From positions 124,001-188,000 of the forward strand of contig JAICSO010000002.1 in the NCBI GenBank assembly GCA_025936825.1: DNA of 64,000 nucleotides, given 5' to 3'. The stretch comes from Terriglobales bacterium (GTDB taxonomy: Bacteria > Acidobacteriota > Terriglobia > Terriglobales > Acidobacteriaceae). A program made the position numbers and the translations under genes. The notes below the pieces were generated by a model. That model searched no databases. It saw nothing but the letters and a program-made list of their open reading frames with translations, and had not been told where the DNA came from. Shown one piece after another: positions 1 through 9,134 of this stretch (position 1 is its first letter; every line of letters begins with the position of its first letter).

Positions 1-1
1 A

Positions 2-703
2 AATCCATTCTTCGCGCTAATCGAAATCATCTCCAAATTGAAGGACGCGAAAGGCAAGGTGCTGATACCTGGCTTCTACTCCAAAGTAAAGGCGCCGACC
101 GCAGCTGAACTGAAAGCCTGGAAGCGCCTGCCGTTCAAGGAGGAGCACTATCGCAAGACCGAAGTTGGATCAAAAGTTCTCACCGGCGAACCCGGATATT
201 CGGTGCTGTACCGCACCTGGGCGAGGCCGACTCTCGAAGTTCATGGCATGCCCGGAGGCTTCACTGGCGAAGGCGCGAAAACCGTGATCCCTGCGCGCGC
301 GAAAGCGAAAGTTTCAATGCGGCTGGTACCCAACCAGAATCCTGACGACATCCTCAAGCGCTACAAAGCCTTTGTCAAGAAACTTACGCCTAAAGGAATT
401 GAGACCAACATTAAGGTCTGGAGCACCGGCCGCGCCTGCGTGGTAGACACGAACAACAAATATGTGAAAGCTGCCACCGAGGCACTCCACGAAGTGTTCA
501 AGAAAGATACCGTATTCATCCGCTCCGGCGGCTCTATTCCAATCGTCACCGACTTCCAGGACGTGCTAAGAATCCCTTCGGTGATGATGGGTTTCGGACT
601 GCCCGACGATAATCTGCACGCTCCCAACGAGAAGTTCCACATCCCGAACTTCTACCGTGGGATTGAGTCGATCTGCCTGTTCTTCGAAACGCTAGGCAGA
701 TAA
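2..703 (+). CDS. M20 family metallopeptidase, C-terminal part
   Basis: The reading frame is open from base 2, so the 5' end of the gene lies outside the window; a TTG at 38 is only an internal codon. The visible part covers the dimerisation (lid) domain, around the motif HGMPGGFTGEGAKTVIPA, and the end of the catalytic domain. The segment RSGGSIPIV and the late His in NLHAPNEKF (a metal ligand in M20 enzymes) are typical of M20 dipeptidases and carboxypeptidases. Members hydrolyse small peptides or acyl-amino acids with a binuclear zinc centre. The N-terminal metal-binding motifs cannot be seen, so substrate and cellular location stay open. Confidence 0.9.
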   Translation, partial: NPFFALIEIISKLKDAKGKVLIPGFYSKVKAPTAAELKAWKRLPFKEEHYRKTEVGSKVLTGEPGYSVLYRTWARPTLEVHGMPGGFTGEGAKTVIPARAKAKVSMRLVPNQNPDDILKRYKAFVKKLTPKGIETNIKVWSTGRACVVDTNNKYVKAATEALHEVFKKDTVFIRSGGSIPIVTDFQDVLRIPSVMMGFGLPDDNLHAPNEKFHIPNFYRGIESICLFFETLGR

Positions 704-791
704 CCGAAAGGTCTTACCGTGGGGCCACTGACGAAAGACAAAGACAGGCGCCCGGGATTTGAAGACCGCGGGAAGTCGGTCTTCGCCGGTG

Positions 792-829
<38 letters not shown>

Positions 830-910
830 TTTCGGGTCGCCCTTTCCTTCCCCTAAAGGCCAATTACTTAGGTCATCTTGGGTCCCCTCCCGATTCGCGG
901 GATGATAAAG

Positions 911-990
911 AAGGTTTCGAAGGTTTCAAGGTTTCAAAGGTTTCCAACGGGGATGCCTCTGAAACCTTGAAACGTGAAACTTTGAAACCT
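911..990. repeat. GGTTTCAA inverted-repeat array upstream of pilT
   Basis: Four GGTTTC units at 913-943 are followed after about 17 bases by the complementary series GAAACC/GAAAC at 961-989. The block could fold into a long hairpin ending about 20 bases before the pilT start codon. It may be an intergenic repeat or a leader structure. The ribosome binding site AAGGA near 998-1002 lies just outside it. Confidence 0.6.
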
Positions 991-1009
991 GCTTTCCAAG
1001 GATTTCAGC

Positions 1010-2134
1010 ATGCAAATAGATGATCTTCTGCGAATTGCAATGGAGCGGCGCGCCTCCGACTTGCACCTCAAAGTCGGCAACTATCCTCACCTCCGTATTG
1101 ACGGAGAACTGGCGCCCTTGACCGACCAGCCGCGCGTCACCGCGGAAGACATGCTGGCCATGGCTTTCAGCATGATGTCGGCACGCCAGAAGCAGAAATT
1201 CAAAGAGACCAGCGAAATCGATATGGCGTATGGTGTTGCCGGCCTGGGGCGCTTCCGTGTGAACGTCTTCCAGCAGCGCGGCAATGTGGGATTGGTCCTC
1301 CGCGTCATTCCCACCAAAATTCGCGCCTTGGACGAACTCTATCTGCCCAAGGTCATCGAGCAGATTTGCGAGATGCCTCGCGGACTGGTGCTGGTCACGG
1401 GCGTCACTGGTTCCGGTAAGTCAACGACATTGGCCGCCATGATCGACCGCGTGAACTCCACCCGCGCCGAACACATTATTACGATTGAGGACCCGATCGA
1501 ATTTCTGCATCGCGACAAGAAGGGGTACGTGAACCAGCGCGAGGTGGAAGTCGATACGCCGAGTTTCTCCGGCGCGCTGCGCGCTTCTCTCCGTCAGGAT
1601 CCGGACGTCATCCTGGTCGGCGAAATGCGCGACATGGAAACTATCGGCACCGCTCTGCACGCTGCAGAAACCGGCCACATGGTGTTCTCCACGTTGCACA
1701 CCTTGGACGCGGTGGAAACCATCAACCGTATTATCGCGGTGTTTCCGCCGCCGGAACAGAAGCAGATCCGTTTGCAGCTTGCAGCCGTGTTGCGCGCTGT
1801 CATAAGTCAACGATTGGTGCGCCGCTGCGACTCCGACGGGCGAGTTCCCGCGGTCGAAGTGATGATCAACACTGCTTACATCCGTGAATGTATTCTCGTG
1901 CCGGAAAAGACGCGCTCGATTCGCGACGCGATCTCGGCGGGTACCTCACAGTACGGCATGCAGACCTTCGATCAGTCGCTATGGGACTTATTCCAAGCGG
2001 GTCTGGTCAACTACGAAACCGCTCTCGACAACGCTTCCAACGCCGACGACTTCAAGCTGCGCATGCAGGGCATCTCGTCCACGGCCGACGCGTCGAAGAA
2101 CGCCATGCAAGCCGCCGGCTTCGGCGGAAGATAG
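1010..2134 (+). CDS. pilT: Type IV pilus retraction ATPase PilT
   Basis: This 374-residue protein matches PilT in length (about 345-375) and layout. An N-terminal PAS-like domain (about 1-100) with the typical ASDLHL start is followed by a RecA-like ATPase. The Walker A motif GVTGSGKST is at 131-139, the Asp box IITIEDPIEF near 156-165, Walker B DPDVILVGEMRD near 197-208, and the His box AAETGHMVFSTLHT follows. PilT is a cytoplasmic hexamer at the base of the type IV pilus that depolymerises pilin and powers twitching and DNA uptake. The ATG is preceded by AAGGA at a good distance. No other pilus gene is adjacent, and a terminator follows the stop, so the gene looks monocistronic. Confidence 0.95.
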   Translation: MQIDDLLRIAMERRASDLHLKVGNYPHLRIDGELAPLTDQPRVTAEDMLAMAFSMMSARQKQKFKETSEIDMAYGVAGLGRFRVNVFQQRGNVGLVLRVIPTKIRALDELYLPKVIEQICEMPRGLVLVTGVTGSGKSTTLAAMIDRVNSTRAEHIITIEDPIEFLHRDKKGYVNQREVEVDTPSFSGALRASLRQDPDVILVGEMRDMETIGTALHAAETGHMVFSTLHTLDAVETINRIIAVFPPPEQKQIRLQLAAVLRAVISQRLVRRCDSDGRVPAVEVMINTAYIRECILVPEKTRSIRDAISAGTSQYGMQTFDQSLWDLFQAGLVNYETALDNASNADDFKLRMQGISSTADASKNAMQAAGFGGR

Positions 2135-2155
2135 GGTTACACCAACGCCACAAAC

Positions 2156-2192
2156 AAAACCAGCTCCGTTATCACGGCAGCTGGTTTTTTTT
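2156..2192 (+). terminator. Rho-independent terminator after pilT, probably bidirectional
   Basis: The stem AACCAGCT (2158-2165) pairs with AGCTGGTT (2179-2186), and a run of eight T follows at 2185-2192. The minus strand also ends in a T-rich stretch, so the same hairpin can stop the convergent protease gene that ends at 2199. Confidence 0.85.
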
Positions 2193-2198
2193 GCTCGC

Positions 2199-5100
2199 TT
2201 ACTGAACAACCATTGTGAAGTTTGTGGTGTGAGTGTATGACCCACTGGTCGCAGTGACCGTGATGTTGTAGGTTCCTTTCGGAGTACCTGGGTCGGTGTT
2301 TCCGCCCCCGCCCCCACCTCCACCTCCTCCGCCACCTCCGCCGTTGCCTCCGCCGCATGCAGAAACAAACAGGAGCAACGTCACAACTGCGATGGCGCCA
2401 AAGAAGACCTTAAGGCGACGACGCGGTACGCCGATCAGTAGAACTGCCGCGAATGGCATCAGAGTGTTTGGCCAAAACGCGGCAGCAGAACGGTATCTTG
2501 CCATCCTCGAATGGGGTGCAGTGGTTACTACTTGTACAACAACTGCTCCAGTCGTAGAGGCGGCGCTGGGAGCAACGGAGCAAGTCGCTTCTGAAGGAAG
2601 TCCTGAGCAAGCGTTAGCAGCAAAGGTCACCGGGACGGTTGTGCTTTGTACGCCTACGAGCAATTCCAACGATCCAGAACCGCCGGCAAATACAGTGACG
2701 GATCCCGGCTGTAATGTTAACAAGCCGAAATCGCTACCTGTTACCGCAATCTGCAGCACGAAGCCGTTCGTCTGAGTGGATGGGTAGTTCGTGTCACCGC
2801 TGTATTGCGCCTGATAGAAATCGGAAAAATTGGCAGTAACTTGGACCGTGGCTTGCAAATCTAGATTTCCGGTATTGGCGTTTGTCACCGTGGAGTAGGA
2901 CACTGAGCCTTGGACTGGGCCTTCATATGCGGAAAACGACACATTTCCAGTCGGAGCAATTGTCTTGCTCTGCCCAGCTACGATTGCCGTTATTGTTATC
3001 GTTGAACCCGCTGTGACGGTTGAGGAGGAGGCCTGTAAAGAAAGAGACGGAGTTCCGAATTTAACAATGTAGTTCGTAGCCGCCGACGTCGATGCCTGGT
3101 AATTTCCATCGCCGCTATACGAAGCAACCACGGTGTAAGTCCCCGGGGTCGGGAATGGCGAGGCGCTTGTGAACAGCTGTGCGCTGCTGGACGCAGTGAA
3201 GTTGTTTGAAGGAGAACCTCCTGATGTGGGAATAAACGTTGCTTGTTCCGGTCGCGGAGTTCCGTTGACTAAGAATGTGACACTACCCATTGGCGCAACT
3301 CCGCTAGTGGGTGTCGCTTGGATATTGGTGACAAAAAAAGCTTGTGCTCCGACTTGAACGATGTTGAAGTTTGCAGGCGCTGACGTCGAGGTAGCTGCCT
3401 TGCTGATGGTGTATGTTGTGCTCGCCGAGCTCGCGTTGTAGCTACTGTCGCCCGCATATTGCACTTTGACCGAGTGGTTCCCGCCCGAAAGCTGCGAGAA
3501 CTGATCTTCTGCGTACCCCAGGCTGTTCAGAGAATACGTGCCTAGATCCAGAGGGTTGCCGTTATCCGTGAGTGTCAGGTGCCCAGTTGGGCAACTAAAC
3601 TGCGGCAATCCATTGCTTCCGGCGCATGCACTCCCGCCGCTGTTCAACACATCCATTCGCAGCAGATAAGGTGATCCGTACACGGCACTGGAAGCGTTGA
3701 CGCTGATGAGGTTCCCCTGCCAGTCGAAAGTCTCGAGGCTGACATGGGATGTGCTGTTTTCTTTACCGATCGTGATGTTCACGGGAGCCGAATCGCTGCC
3801 GCCGAAAGTTGTGTCGCCCGCGTAATGCGCCGAAACGGTGTACGTGCCGCCAGGAAGTAGGGTCGTGCTGCCAGACAGGTTGCCATTGCTCAAGGTGAGG
3901 TTGCCGGCGCTCTGTCCGTTGCTGGTCAGCAGCGAAACGCTCCCGGTCGGGGCGCCCGTCCCACTGCTGGGCGCGACGCTTCCCGTCACCGTTACTGATT
4001 GTCCATGCGTCAAACTGCTGGTGGGGCTCAGGTTCAGCGTCGTCGTAGTTGGCCGGAAGGCGACTGAGCTCCACTTGCTCAGAAGGTTTCCAACATTAAT
4101 CGTTCCAAGTCCGGTCGCCAGATCGTATCCGCTGCTTGCGCTATACCCGCTCAGCACTCCAAAACTATGTCCGGCAGTATTCACAGTGCAGTTCGGGGAA
4201 CCGTTCTGACAGGGCATGGCAATAGTTCCCGAGGTCACGTCATTGAACACGCAACTGCTCCCTGGCCCGGTGCTGGAGTTGCACGCGGACGCGGTCTGCT
4301 GGCTCGCCAGCTTATACAGGATGTAGTTGGGATTGCCTTGTCCTTCTGGCGTCTGCTGCTGCTGGTTGACCAGCGCCATGACCCCCGCGAAAATGGGGGC
4401 TCCAAACGAGGTTCCGCCTGCCGCCCCGAAGTTGAAGCTGCTGCAACTCCCGAAAGTCGCATCCGCTTGGCAGTAAACGTAAAAATTCCCCATGAACCCA
4501 TTACTCGCAAAGAAAGACACGTCCGGCAGGTCGCGTTTGCCATCGTTCAACGTTCCCACTTGCCACGACGGCTTGGTGTAACCGCCGCTGCATGTGCCCA
4601 ATTGCTGGCTGTTCACTGTGCAGTTGCTAACGCCGCCGCTTCCGCCAACTGTCCATATGAGTCCCCCGTTAATAAGTTGAGGATCATTGCACCGGGTCTC
4701 GGCGTTGCTACTGAATCCTGCCTGACTCAGGACGGGATTGGTGCAGGAATCATTCCAGGGAACCTCGGGAATGTATCCTTTCGCCGACTCGAGCGTGGGA
4801 GAAGTATTCGTCGTATTCCAGTATGTTTGAGGATTAAATGCATCGTTGAAGTCAGTTCCGCCAACAGCTACGTTGTACGGCGTTGAAGCAAATCCGCTTA
4901 CCGCAAGCCCGTACTTGGCAGGCTGTGGGTAATTTCCATTAAAGAAATCACAACCAGCCGCGCCGTTATCTCCCGACGCAACCACAACGGTGATGCCCTG
5001 GGCTGCAGCCTGTTGCCACAGGCTGTTGTAGAACTGATTGCCGGCGGTTCCCATCCCCAGTTCGCAAAAACCGTAGCTCACGCTCATCACAGGAGCGAGA

Positions 5101-6143
5101 TTGTTGTCCACGATATAGATCGCGGAGAGATCAACTCCTGCAGCAGTTTCGGTGGATTCAGAGACAACCAAGTTCACGGTTGCTTTTGGCGCGATTGCTC
5201 CTGCCCATTCCACGTCTATATCAGACTCGCTCTCGTCCCCGATAATGCCGGGATTCGGACCGTTGTAGGTGATGATCGGATCATTCACCGGCAGACCAAA
5301 CATATTGCGAAAGTCTCGTACATCCTGAATGTTGATGTCTGTTTGTGCCACGATTGCGATCTTCTGGCCTGTTCCGTCGCTACCGGAGTTCCAAAGCGAC
5401 TGGACGTTGTAGATGGTTCCGAAATCAGCCGGACCGACGGCGTAAGCCGTTCCCCCCTGGAATGGCGTAGTGAACTGGGGTTGCTTTCGCGTAAGTTGTC
5501 CAGAGCGGCCGTTATATGTCCCGAAGACCTGCAACAGCGGCTTCCGCGGAAAATTGTTGAGGCTTACGATCCCGGCCACCGCCGGCGCGAGCGCGGCCGG
5601 GATCTGCGGATCGCTTGCATTCGCCCAGTGCTGTTCTCCGTTGGGCAGCGCGTACTGGTGAATCTGAGTGTGGAACGACTGCTCTACCTGCCCCTCAACT
5701 CCAGAGAACTCGATCACGTTGCGGACGTTCGACACACGGTTGATCTGAAAGCCATGAGACTGCAGCCAACCCGTGATCAACTGCACATCCTGGTCCGCCG
5801 CGCCGAACTGCGCGCCGTATTCCGCTGGCGCCAGCCACTTGTGGTAATTCGGCGAGTTCTTGTCCTGCTGATCATCGATCAGTTTCCGTGCAACGTAGTC
5901 CTGCATCGCATCGTGCTTCAACACCAGCATCATGCGATTCATCGGCAGGTCCGCAGGCGCGGCGCCCACATCGAACATCGGTTGGGCCAGTGGATGCACG
6001 TTCCCCCGCAAGGTAACTACTTGGCTTTCATTGATCGGGCTGGTGATCATTGGCCGGGGCTGTATCTGTTGCGCGCCGGCAAGAGACGAACCAATCAGAA
6101 ACACACTTAGAGCAGAGAACCGCGAAAGAGAAGAGATAGACAC
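2199..6143 (-). CDS. Secreted S53 peptidase (sedolisin/kumamolisin type) with Ig-like repeats
   Basis: The protein has about 1314 residues: a signal peptide ending near AGAQQ, a pro-kumamolisin activation domain (motif NSPNYHKWL), then the S53 catalytic domain. The catalytic ExxxD (ESDID, near residue 306) and the nucleophile motif GGTSFGAP (Ser near 577) are both present, so the enzyme should be active, with autocatalytic removal of the prodomain. About three bacterial Ig-like (Big-type) repeats rich in GS, TGxVTF and YSGDxNY follow. The C-terminus has two hydrophobic segments, a lipobox-like SACGGG, a poly-glycine run and a small beta domain. The GTG at 6143 is chosen because GAGGGG lies 7 bases upstream; an in-frame ATG at 6173 (and TTG at 6272) are alternatives with poorer ribosome binding sites. 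Related multi-domain sedolisins are common in soil Acidobacteriota. Confidence 0.9.
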   Translation of the reverse strand: MSISSLSRFSALSVFLIGSSLAGAQQIQPRPMITSPINESQVVTLRGNVHPLAQPMFDVGAAPADLPMNRMMLVLKHDAMQDYVARKLIDDQQDKNSPNYHKWLAPAEYGAQFGAADQDVQLITGWLQSHGFQINRVSNVRNVIEFSGVEGQVEQSFHTQIHQYALPNGEQHWANASDPQIPAALAPAVAGIVSLNNFPRKPLLQVFGTYNGRSGQLTRKQPQFTTPFQGGTAYAVGPADFGTIYNVQSLWNSGSDGTGQKIAIVAQTDINIQDVRDFRNMFGLPVNDPIITYNGPNPGIIGDESESDIDVEWAGAIAPKATVNLVVSESTETAAGVDLSAIYIVDNNLAPVMSVSYGFCELGMGTAGNQFYNSLWQQAAAQGITVVVASGDNGAAGCDFFNGNYPQPAKYGLAVSGFASTPYNVAVGGTDFNDAFNPQTYWNTTNTSPTLESAKGYIPEVPWNDSCTNPVLSQAGFSSNAETRCNDPQLINGGLIWTVGGSGGVSNCTVNSQQLGTCSGGYTKPSWQVGTLNDGKRDLPDVSFFASNGFMGNFYVYCQADATFGSCSSFNFGAAGGTSFGAPIFAGVMALVNQQQQTPEGQGNPNYILYKLASQQTASACNSSTGPGSSCVFNDVTSGTIAMPCQNGSPNCTVNTAGHSFGVLSGYSASSGYDLATGLGTINVGNLLSKWSSVAFRPTTTTLNLSPTSSLTHGQSVTVTGSVAPSSGTGAPTGSVSLLTSNGQSAGNLTLSNGNLSGSTTLLPGGTYTVSAHYAGDTTFGGSDSAPVNITIGKENSTSHVSLETFDWQGNLISVNASSAVYGSPYLLRMDVLNSGGSACAGSNGLPQFSCPTGHLTLTDNGNPLDLGTYSLNSLGYAEDQFSQLSGGNHSVKVQYAGDSSYNASSASTTYTISKAATSTSAPANFNIVQVGAQAFFVTNIQATPTSGVAPMGSVTFLVNGTPRPEQATFIPTSGGSPSNNFTASSSAQLFTSASPFPTPGTYTVVASYSGDGNYQASTSAATNYIVKFGTPSLSLQASSSTVTAGSTITITAIVAGQSKTIAPTGNVSFSAYEGPVQGSVSYSTVTNANTGNLDLQATVQVTANFSDFYQAQYSGDTNYPSTQTNGFVLQIAVTGSDFGLLTLQPGSVTVFAGGSGSLELLVGVQSTTVPVTFAANACSGLPSEATCSVAPSAASTTGAVVVQVVTTAPHSRMARYRSAAAFWPNTLMPFAAVLLIGVPRRRLKVFFGAIAVVTLLLFVSACGGGNGGGGGGGGGGGGGGNTDPGTPKGTYNITVTATSGSYTHTTNFTMVVQ

Positions 6144-6317
6144 GTCGATACCCCTCGAGCAAAGCCCGCTCATGTATGTTCGGAACGCTGGGATCCGAGG
6201 TGCCGGTGGGGAAGAGATCCAGCAACTCTGGCTGTGCAGAGAATATTGCTCGTTCAATGACTTACGCGTCAAGTAAATTCAGGTAAATTGGTGCTGAAAG
6301 CCGCAATCGTGCTGGTT

Positions 6318-6458
6318 TTAGCGGGTTTTCTGAACTGTGGGAGGTGGATTTGGCGCAACCGTGTGTGCGCGGTTCATGGCCGCATAGAGTAGGGCGGCAA
6401 TCATTACGACGAGGGCCGCGACGATCGCAAATGGCTTAATGCGAGTACCGGTAACCAT
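6318..6458 (-). CDS. Small single-pass membrane protein, 46 aa
   Basis: A 46-residue reading frame begins with ATG and reads MVTGTRIKPFAIVAALVVM onward. It has a basic N-terminus, one hydrophobic helix (about residues 10-28, rich in Ala, Val, Ile and Leu) and a Pro-rich tail ending PPPTVQKTR. This is the layout of a small inner-membrane protein. A weak GAAGAG lies upstream. It sits between the protease and tRNA-Arg(CCU). Function unknown; the support is its composition and clean TM topology only. Confidence 0.55.
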   Translation of the reverse strand: MVTGTRIKPFAIVAALVVMIAALLYAAMNRAHTVAPNPPPTVQKTR

Positions 6459-6526
6459 GTGCTCTTCGATGCGGATGCAGGGGGTGCAGGACTGCAAGAA
6501 GTACCTGAAGAATGCGGGTGAAACCG

Positions 6527-6602
6527 TGGAGGCCCCTTCCGGACTCGAACCGGAACCGCAGGTTTAGGAAACCTGAGCTCTATCCTGTTGAGCTAAGGGG
6601 CC
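6527..6602 (-). tRNA. tRNA-Arg(CCU)
   Basis: On the minus strand the sequence folds as a full cloverleaf. The acceptor stem is GGCCCCT/AGGGGCC, the D arm is AGCTCAACAGGATAGAGCT, the anticodon stem CAGGT/ACCTG encloses the loop TTCCTAA with anticodon CCT, and the T arm carries GGTTCGAGTCC. CCA follows the discriminator base, so the 3' end appears to be encoded. This tRNA reads the rare AGG codon. Confidence 0.92.
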
Positions 6603-6639
6603 GTGCTGTCCAGTCTACCAAGAGCTGGTGTCGCGAGTA

Positions 6640-6677
6640 GATCGGATGATCTGGCGATCGGGTGATCGGGTGATCTG
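6640..6677. repeat. Short GATC-rich tandem repeat
   Basis: Units of the form ATCGGGTG and GATCTGGCG recur about every 9 bases (GATCGG, GATCTG, GATCGG, GATCGG, GATCTG). It is intergenic, between tRNA-Arg(CCU) and the PQQ dehydrogenase. No function is evident. Confidence 0.5.
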
Positions 6678-6784
6678 AAAACCATTTCACCGCCGGCAAC
6701 GCCCGATGTCGCAGAGAACTTGCAACTTGTTCTCCTCTGCGTACTCCGCGATCGCTGCGGTTAAAGATTGTCACGGATGCCTTT

Positions 6785-8890
6785 CTACTTCGGCAGCGCA
6801 AACGCCACGTACAACCCCCCAGACTTCGATCGTAAGTCTTTGCCTCCACCGGCGGCGATTACCACGTACTGGCGTCCGTTCACTTCGTAGGTAATCGGCG
6901 TTGCATTTCCCCCGAATGGAAGCGTCGTCTCCCACAACAGTTCGCCGGTTGCCTTGTCATAGACGTGGAATTTCCTGTCGTAGCTGGTTGCGCCAATAAA
7001 CAGCAATCCGCCTGCAGTCACCACCGGTCCGCCATAGTTTTCACTGCCGGTGTTCTTCATCCCCTTGGCAGCCAGTTCCGGATATTCCCCAAAAGGAATC
7101 TTCCACGCATACTCTCCGGTGTTGACGTTAATCGCGTTAAGTGTGCCCCACGGCGGGGCTACGGCCGGATACCCTTCCGGATCGTAAAACCGGTTGTACC
7201 CCATGAAGCGATATTTCATGATCGGGACGATTGGCTCGGAGGACGACAATTCTTTGCTCTCGCCCTTAGTGAGATATTCGACAACCGCGTTGACTTCATC
7301 CTGGGAAAGATTGGTAAAGCTGGGCATGCGACCGCGACCTTTGCGAATGACACTTGCGATGCCGGCGTTGTCGAGCCGCGAACCAATGTCCGCCAGTGAT
7401 GGAAAATTCGGCGGTGAACCTTTGCGATCATCGTGATGGCAAATGGAGCACTGTGTTTGGTAAATGCTCTTGCCACTCAAATCTTTGGCAGTGTTTTCGG
7501 TCAGCTGCGCAACCCAGGGAATGTCGTTGGCATTGACATAGAGAATCCCCGTTTCCGGATCGAACGCAGGCCCTCCCCACTCGGCGCCTCCATCAAAGCC
7601 TGGAAAGATTGCGGTGGGCTGTTTGGTGCCAAACGGAACAAATTGTCCGGCGCTCTCCATGTTTTTAAACTGCTCTACTGCCCACTTGTGCGCCTCCGGC
7701 GTGCGGTTTGTGAGCAGATCGGCAGTTAGTAATTGGCGGGCATACGGAGCCGGCCTGGTTGGAAGCCCCTGCTCATCCGCAGTGACTTCGCCGGGCAGTT
7801 CGCTCTTGGGATATTTCTTGTACTCGATCGGGAACAGCGGCTTGCCGGTTGCCCGATCGAACAGATACACAAAACCTTGCTTACTGGTTTGAATGACAGC
7901 GTCAACCTCTTTGCCGTCGTGCTTAATTTTGGCAACGACCGGCGGCGCAGGAAAATCGCGGTCCCAGATGTCATGACGCACGGCCTGGAAATGCCAGATG
8001 CGCTGACCGGTCTCTGCGTTGAGAGCGACCAGCGAATTCGCGAATAAGTCATCGCCCACGCGATCGCCGCCGTAGAAATCAAATGCTGCCGAACCAGTTG
8101 GAACGTATAACACGCCGGCCTTGGGATCGAGCGACATCCCCGTCCAGTTATTCGCCGACCCCACTTTCTTCCACGCATCTTTCGGCCAAGTGTCGGCACC
8201 GTACTCACCTTCGTGGGGAATGGTGTGAAAGCTCCAGCGCAATTTCCCGGTGTGAACGTCATACGCGCGAATGTCGCCGGGAGGGCAGGGAAGTGTTTCC
8301 GGTTCACGGCCTCCAACGATGAACAGATCCTTGTAAACCACCGCCGGGCTGGTGAGCGCGATGGACGCCGTGGATGGATCGACGCCCAGGTTTTCACGCA
8401 AATCAATACGCCCATGATCTCCGAAAGTCTCAATGGCCTTGCCGGTATCGGCGTTGATCTCGTAAACAAAGTTCATCACGCCGACGATGATGCGGTGGTC
8501 GTCGCCGCTGCTCCAGTAGGCAAGGCCCCGATCGGGCTGCGTGCCGAAAATGCCGGAATCGAATTTCCACTTCTGCGCGCCCGTGGCCGCATCCACGGCA
8601 AAGATCTTTTGTGATGGCGAGATGCCATAGAGAACTCCGTTCACCTCGATCGGGCTTGTCTGGAGGCCGCCGACTTCCTGTGTGTCATAGGTCCAGGCAA
8701 TTTGCAGTTGCTTCACGTTGGACTTATTGATCTGTGCCAGCGGGGAGTAATGCGTGCCTTCCGGGGCACCGCCGTAAACAGACCAATCACGGTTCTGTGC
8801 GGTCGCGAGCGAGGGCAGTAAAAAAAAGCAAAGAACTAACCACCAAGGACACAAAGTCCCACGAAGGAAGCCACGAAGCGGAATGTGCAT
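6785..8890 (-). CDS. PQQ-dependent dehydrogenase with internal cytochrome c domain (quinohaemoprotein)
   Basis: This 701-residue exported protein has a signal peptide (about 1-31, ending LATAQ) and an eight-bladed PQQ propeller. The catalytic-site motif RHDIWDRDFPAPP lies near residues 305-317 and GGAEWGGPAFDP near 434-445. A cytochrome c domain with haem motif CSICH (481-485) and probable axial Met in GRMPSF is inserted before the last blade. Family members oxidise sugars or alcohols in the periplasm and pass electrons to the respiratory chain. Insertion of the haem domain before the final blade is common in glucose/quinate-type enzymes of Acidobacteriota. The substrate cannot be deduced. 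The signal peptide core is encoded by an interspersed repeat (8830-8868). Confidence 0.92.
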   Translation of the reverse strand: MHIPLRGFLRGTLCPWWLVLCFFLLPSLATAQNRDWSVYGGAPEGTHYSPLAQINKSNVKQLQIAWTYDTQEVGGLQTSPIEVNGVLYGISPSQKIFAVDAATGAQKWKFDSGIFGTQPDRGLAYWSSGDDHRIIVGVMNFVYEINADTGKAIETFGDHGRIDLRENLGVDPSTASIALTSPAVVYKDLFIVGGREPETLPCPPGDIRAYDVHTGKLRWSFHTIPHEGEYGADTWPKDAWKKVGSANNWTGMSLDPKAGVLYVPTGSAAFDFYGGDRVGDDLFANSLVALNAETGQRIWHFQAVRHDIWDRDFPAPPVVAKIKHDGKEVDAVIQTSKQGFVYLFDRATGKPLFPIEYKKYPKSELPGEVTADEQGLPTRPAPYARQLLTADLLTNRTPEAHKWAVEQFKNMESAGQFVPFGTKQPTAIFPGFDGGAEWGGPAFDPETGILYVNANDIPWVAQLTENTAKDLSGKSIYQTQCSICHHDDRKGSPPNFPSLADIGSRLDNAGIASVIRKGRGRMPSFTNLSQDEVNAVVEYLTKGESKELSSSEPIVPIMKYRFMGYNRFYDPEGYPAVAPPWGTLNAINVNTGEYAWKIPFGEYPELAAKGMKNTGSENYGGPVVTAGGLLFIGATSYDRKFHVYDKATGELLWETTLPFGGNATPITYEVNGRQYVVIAAGGGKDLRSKSGGLYVAFALPK
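8830..8868 (-). repeat. Interspersed CTTTGTG-type repeat, copy B, coding for a signal peptide
   Basis: Read on the minus strand, this 39-base block has the unit structure CTTCGTG - CTTTGTG - CCTTGGTGG - TTAGTTCTT. It matches copy C (24089-24129) at 34 of 39 positions. It lies inside the PQQ dehydrogenase gene and encodes FLRGTLCPWWLVL of the signal peptide. Confidence 0.75.
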
Positions 8891-9134
8891 GACCCTCGCG
8901 TTTTACGCGAAAGGGAGTGTGCGGGTCAAGTGGAATCAGGCGATTGCGTAGTGGCTCAGAGTGAATGTCGGCTTACTCTCATGCGTCTTCCCGAAGCCCC
9001 GCGTTTTCGCCAGCGGGGCGAGGGATCTCGCTTGGAGCGCCGATGCCGCACGCAAGGTCCTTCGCTCCCTATAAAACAAAGGTTCGGCTCAGGATTACGC
9101 TGGAATTCAACCGATCTACTATCGCCCCTCTGGC

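Noticed and set aside
4167-6110. Long plus-strand ORFs opposite the sedolisin gene
   Set aside because: They mirror the GC-biased codons of the protease; there is no ribosome binding site and the compositions are Arg/His-rich.
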